Both the position numbers and the translations under genes were made by a program. Under the pieces are notes generated by a model. The model saw only the letters and a list, made by a program, of their open reading frames with translations. It made no database searches and was not told the DNA's origin. From MRBY01 sp943371005 (lineage in GTDB: Bacteria; Cyanobacteriota; Cyanobacteriia; Cyanobacteriales; MRBY01), in NCBI GenBank assembly GCA_943371005.1, contig CALRTB020000003.1:259073-323072 (forward strand): a DNA stretch of 64,000 nt, read 5' to 3'. Position 1 is the stretch's first letter. Every line of letters starts with the position of its first letter. Of the stretch, positions 1 to 8,485 are shown in pieces.

Positions 1-2
1 TT

Positions 3-1769
3 CTCTTTATTGACGAAATCCACACCGTTGTCGGCGCTGGCGCAACCCAGGGGGCAATGGATGCCGGGAACCTGCTTAAACCCATGCTCGCCCGGGGTGA
101 ACTGCGTTGTATTGGCGCGACGACCCTCGATGAATACCGCAAATACATCGAAAAAGATGCGGCCCTAGAACGGCGCTTCCAGTCGGTGATGGTCAACGAA
201 CCCAATGTGGTCGATACGATCTCGATTCTGCGGGGTCTGAAGGAACGCTACGAAGTACACCACGGGGTCAAAATTGCCGATACAGCCCTCGTTGCTGCCG
301 CAATGCTTTCGAACCGTTACATTAGTGATCGCTTTTTACCCGACAAGGCGATTGATCTAGTGGACGAAGCCGCAGCCAAACTAAAGATGGAGATCACCTC
401 CAAGCCGGAGGAACTCGATGAAATTGACCGGAAAATTCTCCAGTTGGAAATGGAAAAACTCTCCATCCAAAAGGAAAAAGATGAAGTTTCCCTAGAACGA
501 CTCGCCAAGCTGGAAAAAGAACTGGCCAATTTTAAGGAAGAGCAGTCCCAACTCAACGCCCAGTGGCAATCGGAAAAAGAATTTATCGACAAAATTCGCT
601 TTCTTAAGGAGGAAATCGATAAAACCAACCTAGAAATTCAACAGGCCGAACGCAATTATGACCTCAATAAGGCGGCAGAGTTGCGCTACGGGAAGTTGAC
701 GGAACTGCAACAAAAAATCAAAGATATCGAGAGCAATCTCGCGGCCCAACAGGTAACTGGAGAATCTCTGCTACGGGAAGAAGTGATCGAGTCGGATATC
801 GCTGAAATCATTTCAAAATGGACAGGTATCCCGATTAGTAAATTAATCGAATCGGAAAAAGAAAAGCTGCTCCACCTCGAAGCAGAACTCCACCGTCGGG
901 TTGTCGGCCAAGAAGAAGCCGTTACCGCCGTTGCCGAAGCGATCCAGCGATCACGCGCCGGACTCGCCGATCCGAACCGTCCTACGGCGAGCTTTATTTT
1001 CCTGGGGCCGACGGGGGTCGGGAAAACAGAACTCGCCAAAGCCCTCGCCCAATTTCTCTTTGATACCGAAGAAGCCCTGGTACGGATCGATATGTCTGAG
1101 TACATGGAGAAACATGCCGTTTCCCGTTTGATGGGAGCGCCTCCAGGGTATGTGGGCTACGAGGAAGGAGGTCAGTTAACGGAAGCAATTCGCCGTCGCC
1201 CTTACTCGGTGATTCTCTTTGACGAGATTGAAAAGGCCCACGCCGATGTGTTTAACGTGATGCTGCAAATCTTGGATGATGGTCGCCTGACCGATTCCCA
1301 GGGGCGGACGGTGGACTTTAAAAACACTGTGATCATCATGACCAGTAATATCGGCTCCCAATTTATCCTTGATATCGCCGGGGATGACAGCCGTTACGAG
1401 GAAATGCGGAATCGGGTGATGGACGCAATGAACGCGAACTTCCGACCGGAATTCCTCAACCGCATCGATGAACTGATCATTTTCCATGGTCTACAAAAAG
1501 ATCAGCTCCGTTCCATTGTTCAACTCCAGGTTAATCGCCTCGCCGAACGGCTTGCGGAACAGAAGATCAGCATCCAACTCACCCCAGAGGCCTATGATTT
1601 CATTGCGGAGGTGGGCTATAACCCAGTTTATGGTGCGAGACCCCTGAAGCGGGCCGTCCAAAAATATGTCGAAACGGCGATCGCCAAAGGCATCCTCAAG
1701 GGTGAATTTAAAACGGGCAGTGCAATTACCGTTGATGTGAAGGACGAAAGACTCGTTTTCCAAGGCTAG
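3..1769 (+). CDS. clpB: ATP-dependent chaperone ClpB, 3' part
   Basis: Hsp100 disaggregase that works with DnaK to pull proteins out of aggregates in the cytoplasm. The gene runs in from the left edge; about 588 codons are present of a family length near 870, so the N-terminal domain and Walker A of the first ATPase domain are missing. The first visible residues, LFIDEIHTVVGAG, are Walker B of AAA domain 1. A charged coiled-coil middle domain (roughly residues 135-240 of the visible part) follows, then the second AAA domain with GPTGVGKTEL and ILFDEIEKAH, and the ClpB C-terminal domain ending in GARPLKR. The middle domain separates it from ClpA/ClpC. Cyanobacteria usually carry two clpB copies; I cannot tell which this is. 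Confidence 0.95.
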   Translation, partial: LFIDEIHTVVGAGATQGAMDAGNLLKPMLARGELRCIGATTLDEYRKYIEKDAALERRFQSVMVNEPNVVDTISILRGLKERYEVHHGVKIADTALVAAAMLSNRYISDRFLPDKAIDLVDEAAAKLKMEITSKPEELDEIDRKILQLEMEKLSIQKEKDEVSLERLAKLEKELANFKEEQSQLNAQWQSEKEFIDKIRFLKEEIDKTNLEIQQAERNYDLNKAAELRYGKLTELQQKIKDIESNLAAQQVTGESLLREEVIESDIAEIISKWTGIPISKLIESEKEKLLHLEAELHRRVVGQEEAVTAVAEAIQRSRAGLADPNRPTASFIFLGPTGVGKTELAKALAQFLFDTEEALVRIDMSEYMEKHAVSRLMGAPPGYVGYEEGGQLTEAIRRRPYSVILFDEIEKAHADVFNVMLQILDDGRLTDSQGRTVDFKNTVIIMTSNIGSQFILDIAGDDSRYEEMRNRVMDAMNANFRPEFLNRIDELIIFHGLQKDQLRSIVQLQVNRLAERLAEQKISIQLTPEAYDFIAEVGYNPVYGARPLKRAVQKYVETAIAKGILKGEFKTGSAITVDVKDERLVFQG

Positions 1770-1801
1770 ATTTACCTACTTATTTCTAATTCCAAATTGA
1801 T

Positions 1802-1831
1802 GGAGGGCGTGCTACAGAGCGCTCTCCTTTT
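1802..1831 (+). terminator. Probable terminator after clpB
   Basis: GGAGGGCG (1802-1809) can pair with CGCTCTCC (1820-1827) around a 10-base loop, with one G-U pair, and is followed by TTTT. It lies 33 bases past the clpB stop. Confidence 0.55.
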
Positions 1832-1918
1832 CGCATATTAGCGGGCGAGTTTGTTGCTTTCTTTTTTCTTTCTCCGGCACAATAGAAAACCGTGCAGTTT
1901 AGTCAGGGAAACATAACG

Positions 1919-2752
1919 ATGGCCAGTCAGTGGGAAAATTTTCTAAAAAATCTGGGGAACTGGCGCGGTTCCTTTGCGGGTGTAAATCTGGATGGAGAGA
2001 TCACCACGGAAGTCCCTTCCATTTTGACCCTGTCGCTCATAGACGGGAACCGAGATAAAGTGCTGTTTACCCTGCGGCGCTTTGAAAATGGTGGCTATGA
2101 CAGCGAACCCACCAGCAATATGTCCCAGGAATTTACCGGCTTGGGGCGACACACAATGTTTTTCGATACGGGATCTTTCTCGAAAGGTTCCATGTGTCTG
2201 TCGTCCATTTCATCCTTTATCGCCGAATATGGGTTTATCAAAGGCGATCGCCGCATGCGGATGGTGCAAATGTACGGCGATGCGTTTACCTTCAACAAAT
2301 TGGTGTTTATCCGGGAATTTCGGGAGGGAAGCAATGCCCAGGAGCGTTCCCATTTAACCGTTGAACAACTCTTGGGCACCTGGGAAGCGGAATACCACGT
2401 TTATACCCCCGACCTTGATCCCCCTAAGGTGCACCAGAGCCGCTTAAGCCTCAAAAAAGAGGGCGATTATCTCCACCAGACCCTCGAATTAGAACACCAA
2501 ACCATCGCCTCTAAAGGGCAGATCCAAGGCAACACAATTCGTTTTACGGAAGGCAGTACGCCCCGCAATTTGGTGCTGCTACCCGATGGCGCTTCGATGA
2601 ATGTGCCCCCCCAATTGGCCCAACGTCAGGCTTTTTTCGTGGAAGCGGGTTGGCTCGTCAGCGACAACGAACGGCAACGAATCATGCGCAACTACAACGA
2701 CCGGGGTGAATGGGTTAGTTCGACGTTGATTTTTGAGCGACGGGTGGCCTAG
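1919..2752 (+). CDS. DUF3598 family protein
   Basis: A cyanobacterial protein of unknown function, 277 residues from the chosen start. Begins MASQWENFLKNLGNWRGSF and contains two similar lipocalin-like halves: the first to about residue 140, the second starting at HLTVEQLLGTWEAEY. The family is recognised by the two WxG-type openings and by the C-terminal NDRGEWVSSTLIFE. There is no signal peptide, so it is probably cytoplasmic. ATG at 1919 is preferred to the in-frame GTG at 1892 because homologues start at M(A)SQWENF. Its 3' end overlaps the convergent CHAD gene by 38 bases. A calycin fold suggests binding of a small hydrophobic ligand, but no ligand can be read from the sequence. Confidence 0.8.
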   Translation: MASQWENFLKNLGNWRGSFAGVNLDGEITTEVPSILTLSLIDGNRDKVLFTLRRFENGGYDSEPTSNMSQEFTGLGRHTMFFDTGSFSKGSMCLSSISSFIAEYGFIKGDRRMRMVQMYGDAFTFNKLVFIREFREGSNAQERSHLTVEQLLGTWEAEYHVYTPDLDPPKVHQSRLSLKKEGDYLHQTLELEHQTIASKGQIQGNTIRFTEGSTPRNLVLLPDGASMNVPPQLAQRQAFFVEAGWLVSDNERQRIMRNYNDRGEWVSSTLIFERRVA

Positions 2753-3689
2753 GCTCCGGTTGACACAGGGTCTGATGCAGTTGGTAACGATACTCTGCCG
2801 TCAAAAATTGGTGCTGTAGTTTTGTCCATTGGTGCCAAGTTTGGTGACGATTGTCGTGGAAAATTTGGCAGAGGGTGGGGAGTTCCTGGGCGAACGTTTT
2901 ACCGAGGGCTTTTTCTAGAAATTCTTGCAGTACTGCATCATCTTGAAGTAAACCGATTAGGGTTTGGACTTTTTTGATCGCTTGGAGCTGATCGGCATAA
3001 TTTTCACCGTAAAAAGGCGCAAAAATTTCCCTGGTATAGCGCGATCGCTTGGCGGCCTTGCGGAGGTCATGGAGGATCGGGCTGTCGGTCGCAAAAAGTT
3101 TTTCTAACTGTTTTTTCGAGAGCTTCTTCGGGCTGTAACCGACCCACCAACCGGGATGGAGCAGCAGTTCGCTCAGTTGAGGCAACAGCAAATCCGGCAA
3201 GATCAGTTGAATGTCTACCGAGGCGATCGCCTGATATTGGGGTTGATCTAACCAAGCCTGGGTCGCCCCTTTGAATTCCCCATAACGTCCTGAATTGAGG
3301 AATTGCCGCACCTTAGTCAGTTGTTTTTGACGACGCTTGGCCAATTTTTTCAGGGCAATTTCGAGAATTGTCACCTCAACGGTCGGCAGTTGAGGCAGAT
3401 ACCGCTCCCGAAACGTCAGGGTCATCACATCCACATCTCGCAACTTCCCCAGAACCCGACCATAGCGGCCTACTTGCTTCGGGGCCATGGCTTCCGGCAC
3501 CACCAAAGCAGGGGCAAATCCCAACAACACACTGCGCAACCGCCGCATCCCCACCCGCATTTGATGCAATTCTTCCGGGTCACGGTCGGCTAAAACCCCC
3601 GCTTCGTGGCTGAGGATTTTTTTGTAATGCTTGGCGATCGCCTTATGTGCCCAATCGCCAAAACTTTGTGTTTGGGGTGGCTGCATCAT
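2715..3689 (-). CDS. CHAD domain-containing protein
   Basis: CHAD domains are all-alpha, positively charged bundles that bind inorganic polyphosphate. The typical opening is present: ELHQMRVGMRRLRSVLLGF near residue 40, with the conserved His and Arg/Lys rows, and a second half with LHDLRKAAKRSRYTREIF near residue 205. At 324 residues it is a stand-alone CHAD protein without a CYTH triphosphatase domain. The protein is rich in Lys/Arg, as expected for binding polyphosphate. The start is one of two adjacent ATGs. It overlaps the 3' end of the DUF3598 gene on the other strand. Role in polyphosphate granules is inferred from the family. Confidence 0.88.
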   Translation of the reverse strand: MMQPPQTQSFGDWAHKAIAKHYKKILSHEAGVLADRDPEELHQMRVGMRRLRSVLLGFAPALVVPEAMAPKQVGRYGRVLGKLRDVDVMTLTFRERYLPQLPTVEVTILEIALKKLAKRRQKQLTKVRQFLNSGRYGEFKGATQAWLDQPQYQAIASVDIQLILPDLLLPQLSELLLHPGWWVGYSPKKLSKKQLEKLFATDSPILHDLRKAAKRSRYTREIFAPFYGENYADQLQAIKKVQTLIGLLQDDAVLQEFLEKALGKTFAQELPTLCQIFHDNRHQTWHQWTKLQHQFLTAEYRYQLHQTLCQPEPRPPVAQKSTSN

Positions 3690-3820
3690 TTATGCTCAAA
3701 TCAATCTCACTACCTCGATCTTAAGAGGCGCAATTTTAAATCCCGATTAAGAACACACAAGGCTTAATGATTCTGGGTTACAGTGTTTTTCCCTCCCAGA
3801 GCAAAGCCCTAGTCCAATGT

Positions 3821-4225
3821 CTAAAGGAACTGTCGTGCTTCTGTCACCCATTGCTTGACCAACCCCAGGGGAGGCGCCAGATCCTTACGCTGGAGGTTCG
3901 CCACCTGTAACTTCATAATATTTTGGTGGAGTCGCGAAAAGGGTGTTTGGGCGAGCTGATTTACCGATGCCACGCCACTATGCAATACTAAGCCGCAATA
4001 TTGTGTGCCAATACTCGGTACTCGCGCCAAATCTGCCAGGGCTACCCACTTCAAAACGTAATTGAGATGAATTTTGAGGCGACAGGCCAACGCTTGTTGC
4101 GCCTGGGGCGTGCGGGTCGCTAACAAAAGCTGATGGGTGGTGCGAATCCCTTGGGCGGCGAGTAGAGTCTGCTGTTCTTTGCTCAGGCCGGGTAATTCCA
4201 CAATCCGCCAATTACAGGAAGCCAT
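3821..4225 (-). CDS. DUF4332 (helix-hairpin-helix-like) protein
   Basis: A 134-residue protein from the chosen start MASCNWRIVELPGLS. It contains two helix-hairpin-helix-like units: ELPGLSKEQQTLLAAQGI with the following TTHQLL, and LARVPSIGTQYCGLVLHSGV with ASVNQLAQ. This layout is the DUF4332 family, thought from its fold to contact nucleic acid, though no activity is established. An in-frame ATG exists at 4261, but ATG at 4225 has AAGGA at suitable distance on the minus strand. It is divergent from the deformylase gene, leaving about 70 bases for both promoters. Confidence 0.75.
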   Translation of the reverse strand: MASCNWRIVELPGLSKEQQTLLAAQGIRTTHQLLLATRTPQAQQALACRLKIHLNYVLKWVALADLARVPSIGTQYCGLVLHSGVASVNQLAQTPFSRLHQNIMKLQVANLQRKDLAPPLGLVKQWVTEARQFL

Positions 4226-4297
4226 AGGAATCCTTGTTAAAATGGAAGCACATAATATCAAGAAAAATTGTCGTTACCCCCAAACGTAAAGAAATTT

Positions 4298-4861
4298 ATG
4301 ACTGTTGGTCTATCTGTCGAAAAAGGAAAGCAAGAGACTCCTTCTTTAGAACTCCATTACCTCGGCGACAAAGTGCTCCGCCAAAAAGCAAAACGCATCG
4401 CCAAAGTGGATGACGAAATCCGCACCCTAGCGAAGGAAATGCTGCAAACCATGTATTCTTCCCAGGGGATTGGTCTGGCTGCGCCCCAAGTCGGTGTTAA
4501 TAAGCGTTTAATCGTCATTGATACCGATCCAGAAAATCCTGCCAATGAACCACTGGTATTGATCAACCCTGAAATCAAAAAATTTGGACAACAGCTTTGT
4601 CCCTTTGAGGAAGGTTGTCTCAGCATTCCTGGGGTTCACTTAGATGTCATTCGCCCCGATGAAATTGAAGTAAGTTACCGAGATGAACAGGGTAAACCCA
4701 AACGGATCAAAGCTTCTGGCCTTCTATCCCGGGTGATTCAGCATGAAATTGACCATCTCGATGGGGTGATGTTCGTTGATCGCGTCGAAAATGAAATTGC
4801 CCTCAGCAGCCAATTAAAACAACGGGGATTTGCCCTGAAATCGGTACAGCGCATTTCCTAA
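4298..4861 (+). CDS. def: Peptide deformylase
   Basis: Removes the formyl group from the initiator methionine of new proteins. All three signature motifs are present, numbered from the ATG at 4298: GIGLAAPQ (57-64), EEGCLSIP (104-111, metal-ligand Cys107) and QHEIDHLDG (148-156, His149 and His153 as metal ligands, Glu150 catalytic). The product is 187 residues with the short N-terminal extension usual for cyanobacterial PDF. An in-frame TTG at 4268 would add ten residues, but ATG is the likelier start. It stands alone on the plus strand and is followed by a hairpin plus T-run. Confidence 0.96.
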   Translation: MTVGLSVEKGKQETPSLELHYLGDKVLRQKAKRIAKVDDEIRTLAKEMLQTMYSSQGIGLAAPQVGVNKRLIVIDTDPENPANEPLVLINPEIKKFGQQLCPFEEGCLSIPGVHLDVIRPDEIEVSYRDEQGKPKRIKASGLLSRVIQHEIDHLDGVMFVDRVENEIALSSQLKQRGFALKSVQRIS

Positions 4862-4945
4862 ATTTTTTTGTCTTGCGAGTTTCAACATGACGGTAACTTA
4901 GTGCTGTACAAAACTCGTGTCAGACAATTTCCGTCAAGTGAGATA

Positions 4946-4978
4946 GACGTTCTACCCCGTGAGGTGGTCGTCTTTTTT
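4946..4978 (+). terminator. Hairpin with T-run downstream of def
   Basis: GACG (4946-4949) pairs with CGTC (4969-4972), and an inner ACC/GGT stem continues it with one mismatched step. TCTTTTTT follows. It sits 85 bases after the def stop, so it may end the def transcript or belong to a separate short RNA. Confidence 0.45.
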
Positions 4979-5457
4979 ATTGCCTAATCTTCAGCAAGGT
5001 TGCGTTTTGTATCAAACCGCGAAAAATTTACGTTTCGTTAGCAAATTCTTGAGGTAACGCAGCAGCACCATTGCCACAGACATCGTTTTGAATCTCGGAT
5101 TTTACAAAAAATAAAAGCTGGCTTTCCTCCATGGCAAGCGATTGGCCTACTGCGGGTGTTGCGTGGGGCATAAAATTTGGCGATCGCCTTTTTGAAACAA
5201 ACCTGTATTTATACTCAGGTTTATTTTTAAATCTATTTTTTGTGTATTGTCTTTATTTTTATAAAATAAAGACGTAAATATTGTTTAAATCAAGCATTTA
5301 GAGATTTCTGCTAATTTTTAAGCTTTTGAATGTCTATAAAAGGTTCTAAGTCTTTATAAGTCTGTTTGAATGCTAGATCCCAAACCGTTGCACCTTTCAA
5401 TTCCCCCAGGGATTGCCAATAATGCAGCTAACGGAATTTTTAGGAGCACGCAATTCC
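4979..5457 (+). other. Long AT-rich region upstream of chlL
   Basis: About 480 bases without a convincing gene. It becomes very AT-rich after 5200 and holds a TATAAA-like element near 5334 (in TGTCTATAAAAGG) and a second TTTATAAG near 5355. I could not identify a paired -35 box with confidence. One HIP1 octamer lies at 5180-5187. The length suggests a regulated promoter or a long leader for chlL. Confidence 0.4.
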
Positions 5458-6324
5458 ATGACAATGACCCTCGCGGTTTACGGCAAAGGTGGCATCGGCA
5501 AATCTACCACCAGTTGTAATATTTCCGTTGCCCTCGCCAAACGGGGCAAAAAGGTTCTCCAAATTGGCTGTGACCCGAAGCACGACAGCACTTTTACCTT
5601 GACAGGCTTTTTGATTCCGACGATCATCGACACTCTCCAGGAAAAAGATTTTCACTACGAAGACATTTGGCCAGAAGATGTAATTTACAAAGGCTATGGC
5701 GGCGTCGATTGCGTTGAAGCGGGTGGGCCTCCGGCGGGAGCAGGCTGCGGTGGTTATGTGGTCGGGGAAACAGTCAAACTCCTAAAAGAATTAAATGCCT
5801 TCGATGAATACGATGTGATTTTGTTCGATGTGCTGGGAGACGTGGTTTGTGGGGGCTTTGCGGCACCACTCAATTACGCAGACTACTGTTTGATCGTGAC
5901 GGACAATGGCTTTGATGCGTTGTTTGCGGCGAATCGTATCGCGGCTTCTGTGCGGGAAAAAGCGCGGACGCACCCCCTCCGCTTGGCTGGCTTGATTGGG
6001 AATCGCACCTCGAAGCGGGATTTGATCGAAAAATATGTGAGCCATGTGCCGATGCCCGTGCTGGAAGTATTGCCCCTCATCGAAGATATTCGGGTGTCGC
6101 GGGTGAAGGGAAAAACCCTCTTTGAGATGGCAGAAGGGGATTCGATGTTGGATTATGTCTGTGATTTTTATTTGAATATTGCCGATCAAGTGTTGGCCGC
6201 CCCAGAGGGAGTTGTGCCCAGTGAGGCTTCGGATCGGGAATTGTTTAGTTTGCTCTCAGATTATTATCTCAATCCGCCTGTCGAAAAGACTCAGGAAGAT
6301 GAGCTGGATCTGATGATGGTCTAG
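5458..6324 (+). CDS. chlL: Light-independent protochlorophyllide reductase, iron-sulfur ATP-binding protein ChlL
   Basis: ATP-driven electron donor of dark-operative protochlorophyllide reductase, the NifH-like partner of ChlN-ChlB in chlorophyll synthesis. The P-loop GKGGIGKST is at residues 9-17. The two Cys ligands of the intersubunit 4Fe-4S cluster are C97 (in AGAGCGG) and C131 (in DVVCGGFAAP). The product is 288 residues. ATG at 5458 (MTMTLAVYGKGG) is chosen because AGGAG lies nine bases upstream and homologues begin here; in-frame starts at 5413 and 5422 lie before that ribosome site. It is followed by a DUF5331 gene and chlN in the order common in cyanobacteria. ChlB is not in the window. 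Confidence 0.98.
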   Translation: MTMTLAVYGKGGIGKSTTSCNISVALAKRGKKVLQIGCDPKHDSTFTLTGFLIPTIIDTLQEKDFHYEDIWPEDVIYKGYGGVDCVEAGGPPAGAGCGGYVVGETVKLLKELNAFDEYDVILFDVLGDVVCGGFAAPLNYADYCLIVTDNGFDALFAANRIAASVREKARTHPLRLAGLIGNRTSKRDLIEKYVSHVPMPVLEVLPLIEDIRVSRVKGKTLFEMAEGDSMLDYVCDFYLNIADQVLAAPEGVVPSEASDRELFSLLSDYYLNPPVEKTQEDELDLMMV

Positions 6325-6506
6325 GCCAGGGGACGCTGGGCAGGATTCTCGAAATCGCTTATCCGGCAATGGCTCACTGTGATCATCCTCCTGGGTTAAA
6401 TTTTGCTTCAAAATAGAGGCGATCGCCCTAAACGGCACAATGATCAAAAAAGGCGATCGCCCATTACCCAAATCTCTGCAGTTGATTTACGAGGAGCGTA
6501 AATATT

Positions 6507-6860
6507 GTGAGCTTTTTCGAGCAAATTAAACCCAGCATCAAAACCAAATGGCTAGATTACTTTGAAAATAACCAAGACTGGCTAAATATCCTGATGGATC
6601 GCGGCGAATCCGTGGCGACCCCCGACGGTGGCCGTCGTCCCCAAGGTTCCGTAATTCTCGGTGCGATCAGTGCCAAGGAACCTCGCCTCGCCGAAAGTCT
6701 CTATCTGTTTTCTTTAGTTGAAGCGAATTTTGACACGATTGTTGATGTTTTAGGGCTAAACTTTGACCCACTCTTGGAACTCCGAAACCTAGAGGAAAAA
6801 GGAGCGGCAGCAAAGCCAATGATTACGCCCCCGAACCCAACCGTTTTGCCCACAGAATAA
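6507..6860 (+). CDS. DUF5331 protein between chlL and chlN
   Basis: A 117-residue soluble protein that starts MSFFEQIKPSIKTKWLDY. The N-terminal half is predicted helical; the last 25 residues are a low-complexity Pro/Thr tail. Small proteins of this family sit between chlL and chlN in many cyanobacteria, so a role connected with dark-operative protochlorophyllide reductase is a reasonable guess from position; no function is established. GTG at 6507 is the start, supported by GAGGAG at 6491-6496. The gap from chlL is 182 bases and carries two HIP1 palindromes. Confidence 0.8.
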   Translation: MSFFEQIKPSIKTKWLDYFENNQDWLNILMDRGESVATPDGGRRPQGSVILGAISAKEPRLAESLYLFSLVEANFDTIVDVLGLNFDPLLELRNLEEKGAAAKPMITPPNPTVLPTE

Positions 6861-6977
6861 TTTCTCATCATTTGCCCTTCATTTTTTTGGGGGGCATCCC
6901 CTGAGCAACAATCGTGTCACTCCATTTCTAATTCACCCTTTCCAAAACTTTTTGCAAATCTATTTAGGAAAATTTTT

Positions 6978-8393
6978 ATGACCGTTGCTCAAGAAACCCC
7001 GAACTTAACCTTTGACTGCGAAACAGGCAATTACCACACCTTTTGTCCGATCAGTTGTGTGGCTTGGCTTTATCAGAAAATTGAAGATAGCTTTTTCCTG
7101 GTCATCGGCACCAAAACCTGCGGCTATTTCTTGCAAAATGCCATGGGCGTGATGATCTTCGCTGAACCCCGCTACGCCATGGCCGAACTCGAAGAGAGTG
7201 ATATTTCTGCCCAACTCAACGATTACGACGAACTCAAACGTCTTTGTCTGCAAATCAAACGCGATCGCAACCCCAGCGTGATTGTTTTTATTGGCACCTG
7301 CACCACCGAGATTATCAAAATGGATCTCGAAGGCTTTTCTCCTCGCCTCGAAGAAGAAATCGGCATTCCCATCGTGGTCGCCCGGGCCAATGGCCTAGAT
7401 TATGCCTTTACCCAGGGTGAAGATACCGTCCTCGCAGCGATGGCGAACCGTTGTCCCAGCGAACCCCCGGCCCCCGCAAAAGAGGAAGAAGATACTGCTG
7501 CCGCCACCCGCTTCCAAAAGCTTTTAAACCTGGGCCTCAAGAAAAAAGAAGAAGCCCCCCCTGTGGCCACAGAACAAAAAGAACACCATCCCTTAATTTT
7601 GTTTGGCTCTCTACCCGATCCCGTGGCGGCAAACCTGGAGCACGAACTAAAGAAACAGGGCGTTAAGGTTTCGGGCTGGCTCCCCACCAAGCTCTATACA
7701 GAATTACCGGTTGTGCAAGAAGGCTATTACGTCGCTGGCGTAAATCCATTTCTCAGTCGCACCGCTACCACCCTGATGCGGCGCCGCAAATGTAAGCTCA
7801 TTGGCGCTCCGTTCCCCATTGGCCCCGATGGCACTAGAGCTTGGGTTGAAAAAATCTGCTCCGTGTTGGAAATTGAACCCCAGGGCTTAGCAGAACGAGA
7901 AGCACAAATCTGGGAGAGTTTAGAAGACTATCTACAGCTCATTCGCGGCAAATCAGTCTTTTTCATGGGGGACAACTTACTAGAAATTTCCCTCGCCCGG
8001 TTCCTGATCCGCTGCGGCATGACCGTCGCCGAAATCGGCATCCCCTACATGGACAAGCGTTACCAAAAAGCAGAGCTTGATTTCCTGGCCCGCACCTGCC
8101 AGGAAATGGGTGCACCGATCCCCAAAATTGTTGAAAAACCCGATAATTACAACCAAATTCAACGCATTAATGCCCTACAACCGGATTTAGTGATTACAGG
8201 CATGGCCCATGCAAATCCTTTGGAAGCCCGGGGGATCAACACAAAATGGTCAGTGGAGTTTACCTTTGCCCAGATCCATGGCTTTACCAATGCGCGGGAC
8301 ATTCTCGAACTGGTGACACGACCTTTGCGCCGTAACAACAACCTCAAGGATCTTGGTTGGGATAAGTTAGTCAGAGATAAAGCGTTGGTCTAG
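6978..8393 (+). CDS. chlN: Light-independent protochlorophyllide reductase subunit N
   Basis: NifD-like subunit of the catalytic ChlN-ChlB component that reduces the D ring of protochlorophyllide. The three Cys residues that hold the NB cluster are visible at C23 (HTFCPISC), C48 (GTKTCGYF) and C108 (FIGTCTTE). The 471-residue length is usual for cyanobacteria. Residues about 160-200 form a charged, Lys/Glu/Ala-rich insertion (EEEDTAAATRF, KKKEEAPPV), a variable loop in the family. It is the last gene of the chlL group; a strong hairpin terminator follows within 20 bases. Confidence 0.98.
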   Translation: MTVAQETPNLTFDCETGNYHTFCPISCVAWLYQKIEDSFFLVIGTKTCGYFLQNAMGVMIFAEPRYAMAELEESDISAQLNDYDELKRLCLQIKRDRNPSVIVFIGTCTTEIIKMDLEGFSPRLEEEIGIPIVVARANGLDYAFTQGEDTVLAAMANRCPSEPPAPAKEEEDTAAATRFQKLLNLGLKKKEEAPPVATEQKEHHPLILFGSLPDPVAANLEHELKKQGVKVSGWLPTKLYTELPVVQEGYYVAGVNPFLSRTATTLMRRRKCKLIGAPFPIGPDGTRAWVEKICSVLEIEPQGLAEREAQIWESLEDYLQLIRGKSVFFMGDNLLEISLARFLIRCGMTVAEIGIPYMDKRYQKAELDFLARTCQEMGAPIPKIVEKPDNYNQIQRINALQPDLVITGMAHANPLEARGINTKWSVEFTFAQIHGFTNARDILELVTRPLRRNNNLKDLGWDKLVRDKALV

Positions 8394-8410
8394 TGCAATC
8401 GTTGACGGCA

Positions 8411-8456
8411 AAATAAAGGCGGGTTCACATTGACTGTGTTTACGCCTTTATTTTTT
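8411..8456 (+). terminator. Rho-independent terminator of the chl genes
   Basis: AAATAAAGGCG (8411-8421) is perfectly complementary to CGCCTTTATTT (8443-8453), and the second arm runs into TTTTTT (8451-8456). It lies directly after chlN. Confidence 0.85.
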
Positions 8457-8485
8457 ATCTTGAAATAGCTCCGGTTGTGCTAAAT

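Noticed and set aside
4862..4980. Yfr1-type small RNA before chlL
   Set aside because: The conserved central Yfr1 motif (ACUCCUCACAC) is not present.
5131..5277. 48-codon frame starting MASDWPTAGVAWG upstream of chlL
   Set aside because: No ribosome site, the second half is AT-driven Phe/Leu/Tyr runs, and it does not resemble a known small protein.
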